Made by a program: the position numbers and the translations under genes. From a virus: 31,064 nucleotides of DNA. The stretch's first letter is position 1; each line of letters begins with the position of its first letter. The stretch spans positions 1 through 31,064 of the IMG/VR virus record IMGVR_UViG_3300023171_000033, one strand, 5' to 3'. Positions 22,076 to 31,022 of this stretch are shown piece after piece. A model generated the notes under the pieces. The model had not been told where the DNA came from. It did no database searches and saw only the letters and a program-made list of their open reading frames with translations.

Positions 22076-24235
22076 TTAAACCGTCCTACGTACCGATATA
22101 TTACTTACAACGCCGGATGGAGTTGTACCATTTCTAGGCTGAATATGCCAGCCAGTGTTGCCCGCAGCAATTAGTGTTTCAGTGTAAGTGCCGGGAGCAT
22201 TACGGATAATTCCTGTTGTTGTACCAGCGTTGACCGAAATCTGACCACCACTGATAGACTCGATCGTGTATTGAATGTCGTAAGAAACGCCCGCCCTCAA
22301 AGAAGCCGCGTCATAGGACGCGGATTGTGAAGGTGCTGCAAAAACTGCCTTGCCTTGTGCGTTAATTGACCATCCGGTGCGAAGTGTCCAGTCAGCCGGT
22401 GTTAAAGGATAAGGAACGAGTTCAATGGTGTTAAGGACGCGAGTTGATCCCGTTCCAACTTGAGAAAGATTGAAAACATTGCTTACTCCCGCGCCGACAG
22501 TCTCCACTACCCGCGTGTATTGAATAGAGGGTCCGTTGAACTGCGCATTTACCGTGTTGCTCACCCCACCACCATCAACTGCGAACAGAACATAGCTTGG
22601 GCTTGGAGATGTGGGTAAGTTTGGCGCAGTAAGTGAAACGTCAAAATCGCAGTCACTTAACCTTCCACGAAATAATGGCGTCGAGACAATCCGAGAGGCA
22701 TAATTATAAACCACACCAAACTGTCCCTGACAGTCTGCGACTACATTGGGAACCACCTCGGAACCTGTGATAGCATTGGAACCAGAGAAGGTCGCCGCAA
22801 CGCCGTCTTGCGGTGGGTAGATTGTCCAAGTTCCGAAATTTACGTCAGTTACCATCTCAGGGACAAGCTCAGCAGGACTAGCTGCCCCGATATAAATCGT
22901 ACCTGAGAACACATCTGCTGCAACGCCGCCACGGCAATCCGCTACGTTGTCATTGGCGAAAGTTCCGTTTTTAACGCCTAAGCGGGCTTCAAGTGCGCCA
23001 CCAGAGCGGACACTGTTGATGCGACCGATATTGAAATTCTCCAAGCTTACAAACTTGAATGAAAATGGACCGTTCGCCGTGTAAGGCTTAGACGCAGGTT
23101 CCTCTCCGGCATCCGTGAGTGTGCCGGTAATGAGCCCGCTGGAGCCATAGCCTCCGAATGCCGTGGTGTAGACCGCATGGTTGGCTACATCCCACGTGTA
23201 AACTGCTGGGTCCAAATTCCCCCAATGCCGAGACAAAACATTCCCAAGTTCAAAGCTGTTATAGCCGCAGTTTAGCCACCCCATTAGAACCCCATCAAGA
23301 ACCATAGTCCCGGTTATTGAAGTGTTTACAATTAAATTACCCTCAGGAGAGGGCAGGGTTACGATTGCTCTGGGTATAAACTTATTGGAATGAGAAAAAT
23401 CCGTAGCCACGAAATTAGGCGATATAATTCGGACGTTATCTGTACCGTAAAAAGCAAATGCTGCCATCACATCACGGGATGGCAAGCCGGGGTAAATTTG
23501 ATCCCTAAAAATTGCTGTTCGCATGGGTAATGTGGTTGATGCTGTTCCTGTATAACGAATATTTGGACTATCAATCTTTATATTTCGGGCGTTCTTCTTA
23601 TAGAAAAGAGGAAGCCCAAAACCAATCATATCTATCCACTTATTAGGAATATAGCGCATCCTAAGATTGTCTAATAGTTCAATGGGGTGCGATGGATCTG
23701 AAAGATCTACTGGAACATCTGTGTCTATAATAAGGGTTCTGTTGCTAGAAACAGCTGTGTTGACAGCTCTGCGCAACGTTTCCCTGCCGACTGTCCCATT
23801 TCCCAGGGGGCCAAAAGTGCTAATTTCCAAAACTGGTTGGTAAGGCGTTCCGTCGAGGTTGAATATGTTCATAGGAATGCCGCCGCTTGCGACTAGCGTG
23901 ATCTTTATTCCATAATCATTGGAGCTTGCTGTTGCATCTGGCGTTGACGGCGAAGGCGGCGGCGCGTCCTCATAGTTCAATTGGGTTACCGGAATACCTC
24001 CCGACAAGACAATAATTACAGGTATGCCGAGAATCCTGCCTTGAGAAGGAACAGGGGCGTTAGCCCCTACCTCATACACGCCAGTTTGCCAGCGAATGAG
24101 CATTGTCTCATATGATTCTGTAGGGGCATCGAGAACCAGCGGATAGTTATTCTGCTGCCCCTTGTCCGTGGTGATACCCAGCTTGCCAGGATAAGCATAC
24201 GACACATTACGGAGCCCAAGCCTATTCCTGCGCAT
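22076..24235 (-). CDS. Tailspike-like beta-helix protein
   Basis: A 719-residue protein. An N-terminal head-binding-like part holds a short duplicated element (LSGGIPVTQLNYED and ASGGIPMNIFNLDG). From about residue 150 to 560 it shows many short repeats typical of a parallel beta-helix (LIIDTDVPVD, NIKIDSPNIRYTG, VRIISPNFVATD, GNLIVNTSITGTMVLDGVLM), then a C-terminal beta-sandwich-like domain (GVSYDIQYTIESISGG, GWHIQPRNG). Such proteins bind or cut surface polysaccharide. The middle is visibly more A/T-rich than its neighbours, suggesting exchange. Catalytic residues cannot be assigned by eye. Its start overlaps the portal stop by 14 bases. Confidence 0.65.
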   Translation of the reverse strand: MRRNRLGLRNVSYAYPGKLGITTDKGQQNNYPLVLDAPTESYETMLIRWQTGVYEVGANAPVPSQGRILGIPVIIVLSGGIPVTQLNYEDAPPPSPSTPDATASSNDYGIKITLVASGGIPMNIFNLDGTPYQPVLEISTFGPLGNGTVGRETLRRAVNTAVSSNRTLIIDTDVPVDLSDPSHPIELLDNLRMRYIPNKWIDMIGFGLPLFYKKNARNIKIDSPNIRYTGTASTTLPMRTAIFRDQIYPGLPSRDVMAAFAFYGTDNVRIISPNFVATDFSHSNKFIPRAIVTLPSPEGNLIVNTSITGTMVLDGVLMGWLNCGYNSFELGNVLSRHWGNLDPAVYTWDVANHAVYTTAFGGYGSSGLITGTLTDAGEEPASKPYTANGPFSFKFVSLENFNIGRINSVRSGGALEARLGVKNGTFANDNVADCRGGVAADVFSGTIYIGAASPAELVPEMVTDVNFGTWTIYPPQDGVAATFSGSNAITGSEVVPNVVADCQGQFGVVYNYASRIVSTPLFRGRLSDCDFDVSLTAPNLPTSPSPSYVLFAVDGGGVSNTVNAQFNGPSIQYTRVVETVGAGVSNVFNLSQVGTGSTRVLNTIELVPYPLTPADWTLRTGWSINAQGKAVFAAPSQSASYDAASLRAGVSYDIQYTIESISGGQISVNAGTTTGIIRNAPGTYTETLIAAGNTGWHIQPRNGTTPSGVVSNISVRRTV

Positions 24236-26609
24236 CTGGTCGCTCCCTCGCTTCCTGAGCGGCGCGTTCGGCCTGCTGTTCCTGCTGCTGAAGCTTGGCC
24301 CATTCCAGTTCAGTCTTGGTTACAAGTTCATCGCGCCTGAAATTCTCATCAAGCAGCATTTGAGCGCTTTCGGTCTGTGCCCGTTGGGCTTCTAGTGCGG
24401 CCTCGGCATCCAAGCTCATCTGCGTTGTCTGAGCATCAGCATCCAACTGCGCACGTTCACGAACAACCGCGACCTCTGCATCAGTCTGGCTCTTCTGCAT
24501 GTCAGTTTGCGCCTTGGCCTGCACCTTTGCCATTTCGGTCTGTGGCTTGGCCTGAATTTCCTGCGCCTTGAGGGTTAGCTCGGCTTCCTTGAGCTTCAAC
24601 TCTTGAGCGCGGAACTGGTTGTCCGCCTGCGCCTGAGCAAGGGACGCCTGAAGCTTCTGCATTTCGATCTGCATCTTCTGCTGATCCAGCGCAGCCTGCG
24701 CCTTTAGCTTTTCAGCCTCAGGATTGGGCTGTTGCGGCTGGTTCTGAAGGCTTTCGACCCACTCATCAATGGATGCGTCAACCTCACGCCCCGCACGGTA
24801 CGGACCAAGTTGAAACTTGAGCAAAGACCCTGCCAGATTAGCACCAGCAGCCCCACTCATAACCAACGGAGCCAATGCAGCCGATGCAGCGGCGAAGGTC
24901 TGCATATACTCGTTCCGGCTTGCCTTCTCAGCCTGCTCATCAGGATAGATCGTGGAATCGGTCTGAATATCGAAGTCGGCAAACCCGGTCTTCTGTTCAG
25001 CCAGCAATTCCTTAACGTCTTCCTGCGTCACAGCCTTTCCCAGCTTATCAATGATAGGCTGGAACTTGGCGAGGATGGCTTGCTGTGCCTGCTGGAACTG
25101 CTGTTGAGCCTCTTGCGGGTTCTGCTGGGCTTCTGGAGCCTGTAGCGCTTCCTCTGCCTTATCAGCGAGTGCCGTTAGCTCTTTCTTCGCGCTATCCTTA
25201 ATATCGGATAGCTGCTTCTTGATCTCAGATCGCTTTGGAAGCTCCATGCGGCTCATTTCGAGCAGCGTATCGAAGTCGAACTCCTCAGCCTGGATTTCGC
25301 TCATGATCTGTAGCGTATCGCGACCAATGCGGACCAACTCCGCAATCTTGTCCCGAATGCGAACAGAGCCAAACTGCGCCTTGAGCTTCTGAGCGCCTAG
25401 AGTTTCCTGCGCTTCTGATTCACCGCGCATAATATCAGCAATGCCAAGAAGCTCCTGAACATTGCCGATAAGCTCTCTACGGGCCTCTACAGCCGAAATG
25501 AGAGCCTGTGCGATCATGTCGATAGGTAACCAGTCCACATACTTGCTGGCGCTGTTGAACGCAGCAGCCGGGACAGGGATAATCATGTGATCGGCGTCGA
25601 GATTGCGATACGCCGTTTCCAGCGCGTCACCCACATCAGAGCCAGCCGGGATAATGCCGCGCACCACGAGCTTTTCGCACAGACCATGGATGCGGGAGGT
25701 TAGCTCATTGATGCTCTCTAGCTGATCTTCGATATAGACAATATCAGGGACAGGAACGAGGGAGCGGCGCTCTAGCGTAGCATAAGCAGGGCGCGGGCAT
25801 GGGAAGAAGTTCTTGAGCTTGAGGAACGGGTCTTCCGTATCAAGGATGGTATCGCAGCCCTCCGCGACCCAATAAACCTTGCGATCCACCTTGGACCAAA
25901 TCTCCCAGAAGCCAGCCTTTGGCGTGCTGTCAACTTCGTCTCCGCGTTCGTCCTTGTGCTGCCCATAGGCGGCAGTCATGTAGGCATCTCGGGACTTCTT
26001 GAGGAACCGCTTGCGGGCCTCTCGCTTCGTCAACCAAGCGCGACGGGCAACCCAGCCAACATCAGCCCACTTACGAGCCGGTTCATGAAGAAAGTCTTTA
26101 CGGTCCAGATGCTCAATGCAGACGCGCTCACCGTATGGCTTCGCATCATCGCCCGATTCATACGTACACCAGATAACGCCACGCGCAACAATCGCTAGAT
26201 CGTCACGAACGCCCAACATCACCTGATCGATATCAGATATGGAAAAACCCCGTACCGCACAGCGCTCCAGCATTTCAGAGCCAGTGCGAACGATAGGACT
26301 ACGATCCTTGAAAACCGGCGTTACAACCGGAATAGGAGGCCGGGAATAAATGGAGGGTTTGACCACTTCCATCGACGCCCAAAACAGATTGAACTCGTGG
26401 TCAAATATCCCGCCGTTGCCGTAGAACGATGACCACGTATCGAGATTGGCGTAGAGCTTATCAATCCTGTCGGCTTTGGACTGATAGGCGTTGAACTTCT
26501 TCTCTGCGTTCTTGATGGCAATAAGAAGCCGCTTGGAGGACGTTGGCTCTAGCGCCTCATCCTCGCTCATTTGATCTTCGTATTGCGGCTCGCCTTGGTA
26601 ATTTGCCAT
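24222..26609 (-). CDS. Portal protein
   Basis: A 795-residue protein of P22/Sf6 type. Residues 50-480 are the core: a wing (WSSFYGNGGIFDHEFNLFWA), a stem and crown region (DIDQVMLGVRDDLAIVARGV, IEDQLESINELTSRIHGLCE), and a helix-rich middle (QALISAVEARRELIGNVQEL, GADHMII-like turn). Residues 630-790 form a Gln/Ala-rich heptad coiled coil (QKMQIEMQKLQASLAQAQAD) that would form a long barrel inside the head. The portal is the dodecameric channel for DNA packaging and exit. The ribosome site before ATG 26609 is weak. The C-terminal barrel is the longest coiled coil in the window. Confidence 0.85.
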   Translation of the reverse strand: MANYQGEPQYEDQMSEDEALEPTSSKRLLIAIKNAEKKFNAYQSKADRIDKLYANLDTWSSFYGNGGIFDHEFNLFWASMEVVKPSIYSRPPIPVVTPVFKDRSPIVRTGSEMLERCAVRGFSISDIDQVMLGVRDDLAIVARGVIWCTYESGDDAKPYGERVCIEHLDRKDFLHEPARKWADVGWVARRAWLTKREARKRFLKKSRDAYMTAAYGQHKDERGDEVDSTPKAGFWEIWSKVDRKVYWVAEGCDTILDTEDPFLKLKNFFPCPRPAYATLERRSLVPVPDIVYIEDQLESINELTSRIHGLCEKLVVRGIIPAGSDVGDALETAYRNLDADHMIIPVPAAAFNSASKYVDWLPIDMIAQALISAVEARRELIGNVQELLGIADIMRGESEAQETLGAQKLKAQFGSVRIRDKIAELVRIGRDTLQIMSEIQAEEFDFDTLLEMSRMELPKRSEIKKQLSDIKDSAKKELTALADKAEEALQAPEAQQNPQEAQQQFQQAQQAILAKFQPIIDKLGKAVTQEDVKELLAEQKTGFADFDIQTDSTIYPDEQAEKASRNEYMQTFAAASAALAPLVMSGAAGANLAGSLLKFQLGPYRAGREVDASIDEWVESLQNQPQQPNPEAEKLKAQAALDQQKMQIEMQKLQASLAQAQADNQFRAQELKLKEAELTLKAQEIQAKPQTEMAKVQAKAQTDMQKSQTDAEVAVVRERAQLDADAQTTQMSLDAEAALEAQRAQTESAQMLLDENFRRDELVTKTELEWAKLQQQEQQAERAAQEARERPDAQE

Positions 26610-26654
26610 TCTACATTTCTATCTCAGGCCCACAGTTCATGTGAGGGTGTGGGG

Positions 26655-27830
26655 TTAGGGCCCTATAGCAGCAAGAAACCGGGACGCCTGATCACGCAAC
26701 ATTCGATAAGCCGCCGCGTTGGGGTGAATACCGTCAATAGTCATCCCCGGCGACTTCCACCGGCCACCATTTAGAACCGAAACCATTGCGCCGCTGGCGT
26801 CGGTTTCGAATGGGTCGGCCAAATCAAAAACGCTATCGAAGTCTGGTGACACCCTGCGCTTAAAGTCATTCCACTGTGTGCGAACCGTTTCGCTTGCGAC
26901 CGTTGTCTGGTTCGCTCCTGTGGCCCATGCATCCGTCGATGTAGTTCGTGGCGCGGTAGTGACTTGAATTGCTGTCAGACCGGAGAAAAGATTTCGAGAT
27001 GACACGGCAGCAGCTTTGATCTGGCTAAGAGTCAACGACCCACCCAGATCGTTTGTGCCGTGTTGCAGTAGAACATGCGAAGCATAGGCAGACAGAGCAA
27101 CGCGGAGCGCAGAGTTCGCGCTCATCCGGGCCATTGTGTCGCTGTTAACGCAGCAATTTGAGTACCCAAAATAAGGCCCGACGACGCGGGCTATGCCGAA
27201 ATCCGTGCTTCCATCAAAGACGTTATCCATCAGCCCCGCGCCAACGCTGTCCCCCACAAGCAAGACGCTAGGCTCTCGGGTTTGTGCCACAATTCCAATG
27301 GGGGCAAAGATATTCAGCCCATCAGTTGAAGTTACGGTACCACCCATCGTTAGGTCAGACAAAACAGTAGTCGAGTAGGCTAGTGCCTCACCACCATCGC
27401 CGTTTGCCCTTGCAAAGCCTTGGCCGCTTGCATCCGAAAAATAGACGAACCCCGAAGGGGTGTTCCCGAACACGCGGACAAAGAAGGTATCACCCCTCTT
27501 TATGTCAACGTTGAGAATTTCATCCGAGATGACGTAGCCCGCATCAGGCACAACTGCAGAAACCTGGCCGCCAAACGTGGCCTGATAAAACTGCCCCTTG
27601 TATTCGATTGAGGCCGTGTAAGTTACCGAACCGCCAGGCCCAACTGCCACGCCATCGCTGCCCCGGTGATAGACGTTCGGCAAGATGATCTTGGGCCGCT
27701 GTATACGTGACCGTGCGTGATGGCGCTTGCGACTGTTGAAATACCTATGAGTGCTGGCGAGCCCGTTACCTAGCTGGCAACCTGTGGCAACGAAACCTTC
27801 GTAAGCCGCCGGGCGAAGAAGTTGGCTCAT
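26655..27830 (-). CDS. SGNH/GDSL hydrolase virion-type esterase
   Basis: A 391-residue protein. The N-terminal 150 residues are a beta-rich, Gly-heavy module (SVTYTASIEYKGQFYQATFG). The C-terminal 210 residues are an SGNH hydrolase: VLLVGDSVGAG with S195 as nucleophile, HGTNDLGG (block III, N260) and DGIHPN with D366/H369. Such enzymes remove acetyl groups from polysaccharides, fitting a capsule or O-antigen deacetylase on the virion. The gene lies between the small tandem genes and the portal, with ATGA coupling upstream. The N-terminal 40 residues are basic and of unknown role (RYFNSRKRHHARSRIQRP). Confidence 0.8.
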   Translation of the reverse strand: MSQLLRPAAYEGFVATGCQLGNGLASTHRYFNSRKRHHARSRIQRPKIILPNVYHRGSDGVAVGPGGSVTYTASIEYKGQFYQATFGGQVSAVVPDAGYVISDEILNVDIKRGDTFFVRVFGNTPSGFVYFSDASGQGFARANGDGGEALAYSTTVLSDLTMGGTVTSTDGLNIFAPIGIVAQTREPSVLLVGDSVGAGLMDNVFDGSTDFGIARVVGPYFGYSNCCVNSDTMARMSANSALRVALSAYASHVLLQHGTNDLGGSLTLSQIKAAAVSSRNLFSGLTAIQVTTAPRTTSTDAWATGANQTTVASETVRTQWNDFKRRVSPDFDSVFDLADPFETDASGAMVSVLNGGRWKSPGMTIDGIHPNAAAYRMLRDQASRFLAAIGP

Positions 27831-28183
27831 GCTGCTATCCTGACAAGTTCCACAACGCGCTCACCGCCCTCATAGACAGGATCGGCACCTTCAAAGACGT
27901 ATTCCCATGCATAGCCTGATGGCGCTGGGAATGGCGTCGGCACACCCCCGCCCGCTGTTAGGGTGGCAACCGCCTCACTCATCGTTTTCTCCATCGCAAT
28001 GCGAGGATCAAAAGTACCAGCCGCAAGTGAATCTGCCACATACCTCGCAAGGTCTGGAACCATGCTGTTCCACATCAGGCGCTTCCAATTATAAACGCCT
28101 GTGTTCAGCTGATTGGCAAACTCAACAGCCAGCGGCGAAGGCATGCCCAGATTAATGAACTTCTGCGCTAGTGACAGAGCCAT
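27827..28183 (-). CDS. Small helical protein, tandem paralog A
   Basis: A 118-residue protein from ATG 28183 (TAATG overlap with the upstream paralog's stop); a much longer in-frame leader to 28297 exists but would cover the paralog gene. Residues 1-78 align by eye with the 84-residue protein encoded next door: both read MA-...AQK...LG...PLA.E...Q, then YVA.S...G and end in an ALTA-like helix. A C-terminal extension (PTPFPAPSGYAWEYVFEGAD) is unique. Function unknown; perhaps a head or packaging accessory, from its place after the terminase genes. Confidence 0.65.
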   Translation of the reverse strand: MALSLAQKFINLGMPSPLAVEFANQLNTGVYNWKRLMWNSMVPDLARYVADSLAAGTFDPRIAMEKTMSEAVATLTAGGGVPTPFPAPSGYAWEYVFEGADPVYEGGERVVELVRIAA

Positions 28184-28437
28184 TACGCGTTCACCATCGC
28201 TGTAAGAGCGGGAGCTAGAACCGTGTCCATCCCCAGCCGCGTTGCCTGTACGGCATTCATCGGGCCTGTGGTAATGGATGATGCCACGTAATCGCACAGC
28301 TTAACGCCGCCTAGCCCCAATTCCTTGAGACGGCGACTATCGCCTGTGTTGGCTGTGATCTGAGCCTGTAGCTCTAATGCGAGAGGAGTGGCAACGCCAA
28401 GGCTCTGGAGCTTCTGGGCATTGTTGAAGACAGCCAT
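28183..28437 (-). CDS. Small helical protein, tandem paralog B
   Basis: An 84-residue protein from ATG 28437, with TAGGA eight bases upstream. It is helical throughout (FNNAQKLQSLGVATPLALEL, KELGLGGVKLCDYVASSI). It is similar along its whole length to the N-terminal part of the gene that follows it, so one arose by duplication of the other or both derive from one repeat unit. It is the first gene after the terminator at 28505-28543 and lies just behind the candidate promoter. Role unknown. Confidence 0.65.
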   Translation of the reverse strand: MAVFNNAQKLQSLGVATPLALELQAQITANTGDSRRLKELGLGGVKLCDYVASSITTGPMNAVQATRLGMDTVLAPALTAMVNA

Positions 28438-28466
28438 TGGCGCAATCCTAATGAACGTTGCGCGTT

Positions 28467-28495
28467 ACATTATCATGCGTTTGGTGAACGATCAA
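28467..28495 (-). promoter_or_regulatory. Candidate late promoter
   Basis: On the minus strand TTGATC (28490-28495), a 17-base spacer ending in TGA and TAATGT (28467-28472) look like a -35, extended TGn and -10. It lies between the terminator and the ATG of paralog B. The -10 match is only fair; a separate start for the structural genes is inferred. Confidence 0.35.
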
Positions 28496-28504
28496 CAGCA
28501 GCGC

Positions 28505-28543
28505 ACAAAAGGAAACCCCGTAGCTGGGGGAGGAGCTACGGGG
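28505..28543 (-). terminator. Intrinsic terminator after the packaging module
   Basis: On the minus strand CCCCGTAGCT (28534-28543), an eight-base loop and AGCTACGGGG (28516-28525) form a perfect ten-pair stem followed by TTTCCTTTTG. It is placed 30 bases after the stop of the gene at 28574 and before paralog B. The strong stem with a T-rich tail is convincing for factor-independent termination of leftward transcription from the terminase genes. Confidence 0.8.
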
Positions 28544-28573
28544 CGAGAGTTAATGATCAGCTTAGAGGAACAG

Positions 28574-28960
28574 CTACTTGTTTAGATCACCCTGACGGCG
28601 CTGTCCAGAGGTTTTGTCGTCTGTCTTGGCAGTTTCATCACCCTTTGGCTGATCTGGAATAGCCGCCTTGCCCTCGGTCTTGGTCGCGGCGTTCTTATCC
28701 GCATCCTCAAGATAAGACTGCATTTCCTTATCGCCATTGTCGGCAGCGCGGGCACGTGCGGCCTGATTGCCTGATTCGATGGCAGAAGGCATATCTAGAG
28801 GGCTAACAAGGCCCTGTTCCTTCTTGTAGTGCTCTACGATCTTGGATTTGAGCACAGGCGAAACATTCTCAGGCACGTTGAACGGATTAGCCTCGCTCCA
28901 GCCAATGGATTCGAGGTCTTTGCGCTCTTGGCTGGTCAATTCGGTTGAGTTCTTAGCCAT
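28574..28960 (-). CDS. Hypothetical acidic protein
   Basis: A 128-residue protein, polar and mostly unstructured in appearance. The N-terminal half reads LTSQERKDLESIGWSEANPF, then NVPENVSPVLKSKIVEHYKK; the second half is Asp/Lys/Ala-rich (SYLEDADKNAATKTEGKAAI). It has GGAG seven bases upstream of ATG 28960. Its position between the terminase module and the terminator suggests a packaging or head accessory; no known family. Confidence 0.6.
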   Translation of the reverse strand: MAKNSTELTSQERKDLESIGWSEANPFNVPENVSPVLKSKIVEHYKKEQGLVSPLDMPSAIESGNQAARARAADNGDKEMQSYLEDADKNAATKTEGKAAIPDQPKGDETAKTDDKTSGQRRQGDLNK

Positions 28961-29003
28961 GGGTAGTCTCCTATAGGGGATGCTTAGGAACGTTTATCAT
29001 CGG

Positions 29004-29019
29004 TTGGCGGTTGCGCCAA
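29004..29019 (-). repeat. Short inverted repeat after a small gene
   Basis: TTGGCG and CGCCAA flank a four-base loop directly after the stop of the gene ending at 29021. No T-run follows on the minus strand, so it is at most a weak terminator or an RNA-stability hairpin. Confidence 0.35.
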
Positions 29020-29020
29020 A

Positions 29021-29251
29021 TCACTCTTCGGCGCTGCCAAACACTATATGATGCTTAGCTCGCTCGATTAGGATCAGTGCTTCCCCAGCATTGGCCGCGC
29101 TACTCACCCATAGCTCTCCGTTTTCAAGTTCACCTATGACCACAACACTTGCAAGGCCCGTACCTTTGGCGGCTTCCAATATCTCATCCGACTCAAACCG
29201 ATAACCTTCGCCAACTCGCTCAGGCACGAGTTTAATCACATTATCGCTCAT
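29021..29251 (-). CDS. Hypothetical small protein next to TerL
   Basis: A 76-residue soluble protein beginning MSDNVIKLVPERVGEGYRF, with an acidic helix (DEILEAAKGTGLASVVVIGE), a short beta pair (GELWVSSAANAGEALILIER) and an end reading HHIVFGSAEE. It looks like a small alpha/beta protein that recurs beside large-terminase genes in related phages, by memory only. ATGA overlap with the terminase gene suggests coexpression. No function known. Confidence 0.6.
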   Translation of the reverse strand: MSDNVIKLVPERVGEGYRFESDEILEAAKGTGLASVVVIGELENGELWVSSAANAGEALILIERAKHHIVFGSAEE

Positions 29252-30633
29252 CTCCGCCTCTTCTCTATCAATGCAGGGGCTTGGATATAGAAGCCCTTGT
29301 CGTTGTCGGGCATCAGCAATTCCTCTGGTGGAGGCGCTGTAATCCCGCAGTTTATGGCAAACTCACCAAAGCTGTCCGATGCGTGTGAATGCTCATCATG
29401 CTTTGGACCCAGGTAAATGCCAAGCTGTTCGTTGATCTTGCGACTATACCGCCTCAGATGCGTCAAACCAAGCATAACCCGCTCTGTCTGGTTAAACTCG
29501 CACATCGGCAATAGCTGGCGAACGGCGTTAATGCGCTCTTCTGGATTCTGCGCCACACCACGATTGATCTTGCTGAGAGGAATGCCGAGAGCGTTGACGG
29601 TTTGAACACGGGTCTTAGCGCCAGCGCCCCATTCTCTCATGCCAATATCGTGGGGGAAGAAGTGCCGCCCATACGCGAACTTCTCGTCTCTCCCTAGCTC
29701 TGTCAGCGCCTCTACACGGGCAAAGACGTCATCTGTGTACTCAGGCAGCGCTTGCCCCACAATCTCGTCTGCACCAAGCCCCGAAGCCTCGTAATAGTCC
29801 ACGATACGAACACGGGGCATGCGGTCGATATGATACTGCTGATAGAACCAGATCGATGTGTAGTCATCCACACCCAAATCCCATGAGGTATAGACCGGGC
29901 CTAGCTCTGGATCATACGGCAGATGACCAACGCGCCCCTCTTTCTCCAGCTTGGCAATGTGCTTGGCGAAATATGCACCCGCCGAGATGCGTTCATATCC
30001 ACCATTCCACACATGTTCGGCCATCTCAGGATCAGCGGCGAAATCATCGTCCTTTTCCTGCATCATCTCACCATCACTGAACCAAGGGTTATCCCACCAG
30101 TTCACATTGATGATAATGGCGTCCTTTGGTGGAGACTTGCCCCGAAAGAATGCGTCAACCGCATCTGTCTCAAACCTGGGATTCCACGAGAACCAAAGCT
30201 GTGAGCCCTTCTTACGGAGTGTCGGGCGAAGCATGCGCAACGATGTGGCTGAGAAGGTTTGGGCTTCCTCCACCCATGCGCCATCGAAATCTTCTAGCGA
30301 CTTGAGGTTGGCTGCGTTGAAGCTCTGCATGCCCTTGAAGATGATTAGACCGCCATGAGGGCAACGTATCTCAGCCTCTAGCACCTCAAACTGGCTTTGA
30401 AGCCCAAACTTGTCGATCTTATCAATGAGTAGCTGGCGCACCGATTCACGGAGAGAGCCTTGAACCTCACGAATGCAGGCCCACCGGGTTTTCTTCATCA
30501 AGCACCGCTCAATGAGCTTTTCGGCAAAGAAGTGTGACTTCATACCCCCGCGCCCACCATGGAGAGCAATGTAGCGGGCATCCTCTAGGGCAGGGAGAAG
30601 CTTTCGTGCTGTCTCAATGACTAACTCTGTCAT
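29248..30633 (-). CDS. terL: Terminase large subunit (TerL)
   Basis: A 461-residue packaging motor of the Terminase_3 type. ATPase: Walker A-like GGRGGMKS at residues 26-33 (K32), Walker B and catalytic glutamates at FDGAWVEEA (D117, E122/E123), coupling motif SWNPR (149-153). Nuclease domain: D252 in SWDLG, candidate D329 in PHDIG and D420 in HASDSF. It pumps DNA into the prohead through the portal and cuts it to length. The length is usual. ATG 30633 overlaps the small subunit stop by four bases. The most secure functional call in the window. Confidence 0.92.
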   Translation of the reverse strand: MTELVIETARKLLPALEDARYIALHGGRGGMKSHFFAEKLIERCLMKKTRWACIREVQGSLRESVRQLLIDKIDKFGLQSQFEVLEAEIRCPHGGLIIFKGMQSFNAANLKSLEDFDGAWVEEAQTFSATSLRMLRPTLRKKGSQLWFSWNPRFETDAVDAFFRGKSPPKDAIIINVNWWDNPWFSDGEMMQEKDDDFAADPEMAEHVWNGGYERISAGAYFAKHIAKLEKEGRVGHLPYDPELGPVYTSWDLGVDDYTSIWFYQQYHIDRMPRVRIVDYYEASGLGADEIVGQALPEYTDDVFARVEALTELGRDEKFAYGRHFFPHDIGMREWGAGAKTRVQTVNALGIPLSKINRGVAQNPEERINAVRQLLPMCEFNQTERVMLGLTHLRRYSRKINEQLGIYLGPKHDEHSHASDSFGEFAINCGITAPPPEELLMPDNDKGFYIQAPALIEKRRR

Positions 30634-31022
30634 TTGTCCTTAGGATCAACAATGCGTCGCGTGATCTGCTGAACCTCAATGCCACCAGAGTGAACGGTTT
30701 CGATCTTATCGCCATATCGCTTTGGAGCCATCTTGCTCATTAGCCACTTGCGCGTGTCTACTCTAAGCTTATCGCGCTGTGTGTCGCCGGAAGCATCGTC
30801 AGCTATTTCCACCAAATCCTCAGACCAAGCGACCGTTCGATCTGACTGAGCTTGCGCGTATTGCTCCGAGAATATTGGGTATTTGGCAATCCACAAGAAC
30901 ACACTACTCATTGCAGGCATGTCATCATCTTTGACCACAGAGCGGAGAGAGCGCCCACTTGCTACCTCTGAGCAAATGCGCGCTGCAATCTCTTCGTTGT
31001 AGTCTGTAGGCCTGCCTGCCAT
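30630..31022 (-). CDS. terS: Terminase small subunit (TerS)
   Basis: A 130-residue protein. N-terminal helix-turn-helix-like region (YNEEIAARICSEVASGRSLR then SSVFLWIAKYPIF), a middle charged helix (DLVEIADDASGDTQRDKLRV) and the characteristic tail APKRYGDK, as in Sf6-like small terminases (PF20901). These bind the packaging start site as oligomers and hand DNA to TerL. It lies directly in front of TerL with an ATGA overlap. The pac site itself, often within this gene in P22-like phages, cannot be seen by eye. Confidence 0.85.
   Translation of the reverse strand: MAGRPTDYNEEIAARICSEVASGRSLRSVVKDDDMPAMSSVFLWIAKYPIFSEQYAQAQSDRTVAWSEDLVEIADDASGDTQRDKLRVDTRKWLMSKMAPKRYGDKIETVHSGGIEVQQITRRIVDPKDK

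Noticed and set aside
26629-26653. Inverted repeat before the portal gene as terminator
   Set aside because: CCCACA/TGTGGG is six pairs with a 13-base loop and no T-run; it lies in the short portal leader and is weak.
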